Assembly: GCF_028401385.1 (NCBI RefSeq)
Contig: NZ_JAQOMR010000001.1
Coordinates: 3,516,501 to 3,580,500, forward strand
Direction: 5' to 3'
Length of the DNA stretch: 64,000 nucleotides
Source: Marinicella algicola
GTDB taxonomy: Bacteria > Pseudomonadota > Gammaproteobacteria > Xanthomonadales > Marinicellaceae
In this document: piece after piece, positions 62,206 through 64,000 of the stretch
Layout: each line of letters begins with the position of its first letter
How positions within the stretch are numbered: position 1 is the stretch's first letter
Made by a program: the position numbers and the translations under genes
The notes under the pieces: model-generated
What the model saw: the letters and a program-made list of their open reading frames with translations, nothing else
Told to the model about the DNA's origin: nothing
Databases searched by the model: none

Positions 62206-63080
62206 ATGGAGATCACGCTTTCCGTTGTCGACAAGACCGGACAGGTGCGCAGCAGCAAGACCGGCACCGAGGCCGTATCGCTGTTTTACCGACAGGCCTA
62301 TGAAGCCGGCGACCGGATCACCGTCGAGACCGACACGCCCGATCGTTTCGTGACACTCAGCATCGACAATGCGCTGGCCCCGGCCATTGTCTTGCTGAAG
62401 GACCGCAGCTTCAGCTTTCCCGTTCCCTTCGATGACGCAAAGACCGTTTATGCACCGACGGCCTTTTTCGGCGACAGTCACCGGATTTCGGCGCATGTCA
62501 CCGGCGAAGACGCGCTTTCCGGCATCCGCAATCTGGCGCTCAATCCGGCAGATCATGGCGGCAGCACTTCGGCCTTCCCACACGCATTCGCCAGCGTCGA
62601 AACGCGCGGCGAGGCCGCCTTTGCCGCCCGCAACGCGATTGACGGCGAGATTGCAGGCGATGACCACGGTTTCTGGCCCTATACAAGCTGGGGCATCAAC
62701 TGCGACCCGGAGGCGACCATGACCGTCGATTTCGGCCGCGTGGTCATCGCGCATTCGGTGGTGCTCTACACCCGCGCCGATTTTCCGCATGATGCCTGGT
62801 GGACATCGGCCCGCATCGCCTTCAGCGACGGCCACAGCATGGAGGTTCCGCTTGAAAAACCGGGGCCGGCCAGCGTCTTGCGTTCCCGGAACGCAAGACC
62901 GAATGGATCCGGCTCGAAAAGCTCATCAAGGCCGATGACCCCTCACCATTCCCCGCCCTGACCCAGATCGAGGTCTGGGGCGCGAAACCGGAGGCTGACG
63001 ACCACTCATCTTGTGTGGAAACAACGTTGTATTGCATTTCTGGACAACTTATCATACAATTTTTCCAGACTTATGCGTAA
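62206..63080 (+). CDS. Hypothetical protein with discoidin-like segment, one frameshift
   Basis: This reads as about 292 codons with one base missing near 62866 (after EVPLEK), continuing RLAFPERKTEWIRLEKLIKA, then QIEVWGAKPE. Residues about 140-235 look like a galactose-binding/discoidin fold: NAIDGEIAGDDHGFWPYTSW, then VDFGRVVIAHSVVLYTRAD. No signal peptide or catalytic motif is seen. I recall similar genes next to heparinase II/III genes in rhizobial sugar clusters but no proven role. It follows the lyase by 44 bases and is probably co-transcribed. The true stop may be slightly earlier, since the last 25 codons look random. Confidence 0.6.
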
Positions 63081-63158
63081 CGACTATTCGGCGGACCCGG
63101 CTTAGCACCGTAACCGGTTGCATTCCGAACACAAGCCTGACGTCAAAGGGGATGAATT

Positions 63159-63918
63159 TTGGCAACGCAAACCGCCGCCCGCAACGGAACTCTGGTCTAT
63201 AAGGTCAGCGAAGCGCTGCGGAAATCCATTCTGGACGGCGCGTATCTGCCAGGTGAAAAGCTGCCGAGCGAAGCCCAACTCACGCAGGAACACGGCGTTT
63301 CCCGCACGGTTGTTCGCGAGGCGGTGGCGGCACTCAGATCGGACGGGCTTGTAGAACCACGCCAGGGCGCTGGCGTTTTCGTGCTCGACCCGATCTCCTT
63401 TGCCTTCAAACGCACCAACCCGATGGTCGATCAGGACCGGATCTACACCTCACTGGAAATTCTGGAGGCCCGCACACCGCTTGAAATCGAGGCGGCCGGC
63501 CTTGCCGCACTCAGGCGCTCCCCGCGCAGGAAGAAGAGATTTTCGAAAAACATGCAGCCGGTATTGCCGGCCGCAATGACGGTAAAGCCTGGAGCGATGC
63601 CGATATCGGGCTTCATCTCGCCATCGCCAAGGCCACCAACAACCCGCTTTTCGCAACATTTCTCGAGCTGCAGGGCAAAGCGATCATCCCCAGACCGGCC
63701 AAGTCGTCGACACCGATGGCGGCGGAGAAGTCGCCTATCGCAGCCTGCTGATCAAAGAGCACGAGCGCATCATCTTCGCCATTTCCAATGGTGACGAACA
63801 GGGCGCGCGCGATGCCATGCGCGAACATTTGAAAGGCAGTCTCGGGCGCTATCGCAACCTGTTGCGCGATGAACGGGTGCGACACATGGCCCGGCTGCAG
63901 AAAGACAGCGAAGTCTGA
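63159..63918 (+). CDS. GntR family (FadR-type) transcriptional regulator, two frameshifts
   Basis: This is a FadR-type regulator of about 254 codons. The winged helix is KVSEALRKSILDGAYLPGEK, then LPSEAQLTQEHGVSRTVVRE and AVAALRSDGLVEPRQGAG. The ligand domain begins IYTSLEILEARTPLEIEAAG and, after breaks near 63525 and 63700, continues DADIGLHLAIAKATNNPLFA, then HERIIFAISNGDEQGARDAM, where Asp/His residues bind metal and acids. The length is 3n+1, consistent with two lost bases. The likely start is TTG 63159 with AAAGGGG upstream. It probably controls the adjacent acidic-oligosaccharide genes in response to a uronate. Confidence 0.85.
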
Positions 63919-64000
63919 GCAGGGCAGCGAAACAACAGCTCCTCGGAAGAGCCTGCACACCGGCCGCCAAAACTGAAGGGCCGGGCTTTAGATTTTCAGA

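Noticed and set aside
1..64000. CRISPR arrays, prophage genes, toxin-antitoxin or restriction-type defence systems
   Set aside because: No regularly spaced repeats, structural phage genes, nuclease or methylase motifs were seen on either strand. The island cargo is metabolic.

Overview
The window looks like chromosomal DNA of a GC-rich alphaproteobacterium of the Rhizobiales (Hyphomicrobiales). The main pointers are a cyclic beta-1,2-glucan synthase (ndvB/chvB type), small rhizobial proteins of unknown function, several CUT1-type sugar ABC systems, a rhizobial-type tRNA-Gly(CCC), and RIME/REP-like palindromes of the kind scattered through rhizobial genomes. The genus cannot be fixed from sequence reading alone.

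Layout. 1-9.9 kb: two small conserved genes, a short frameshifted gene, and one giant ndvB-like gene (about 2,840 codons). 10.2-40.8 kb: a region bounded by two 57-58 bp direct repeats that match the 3' half of a tRNA-Gly gene. The right copy is part of the complete tRNA and the left copy is only a fragment, which is the signature of a tRNA-integrated genomic island. From left to right the island holds a truncated ROK gene; a tripartite tricarboxylate-type transporter (tctABC) with a 2-keto-3-deoxygalactonate kinase and an IclR regulator; a D-galactonate (De Ley-Doudoroff) set (dgoD, dgoA, a 2-hydroxyacid dehydrogenase); a sugar-acid operon with its own ABC importer, enolase-superfamily dehydratase, DapA-like aldolase, second dgoK, isomerase-like gene and GntR regulator; a second ABC importer with an IclR regulator and a large FAD-dependent oxidoreductase; and IS3-type and IS21-type insertion sequences at the tRNA end. 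No integrase is visible.

41-64 kb: a DUF475/TerC-like membrane protein, a giant symporter-histidine kinase-receiver hybrid, a PLP aminotransferase, and a long leftward cluster. That cluster combines galE, lacZ (GH2), galT and galK with a CUT1 importer, a YesL-like membrane protein and a GH88 unsaturated glucuronyl hydrolase. A divergent heparinase II/III-like lyase, a discoidin-like protein and a GntR regulator face it. Together these genes suggest import of acidic oligosaccharides and cytoplasmic breakdown to uronate and galactose, with galactose passing through the Leloir pathway.

A major caveat applies to every coordinate. More than half of the larger genes are broken by frameshifts, and wherever direction can be worked out the break equals one missing base (13 of 13 single-break genes have a length of 3n+2). 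The tRNA also lacks one G of a GGG run. I read this as deletion-biased consensus error, not gene decay, so broken genes are annotated at full span as probably functional.
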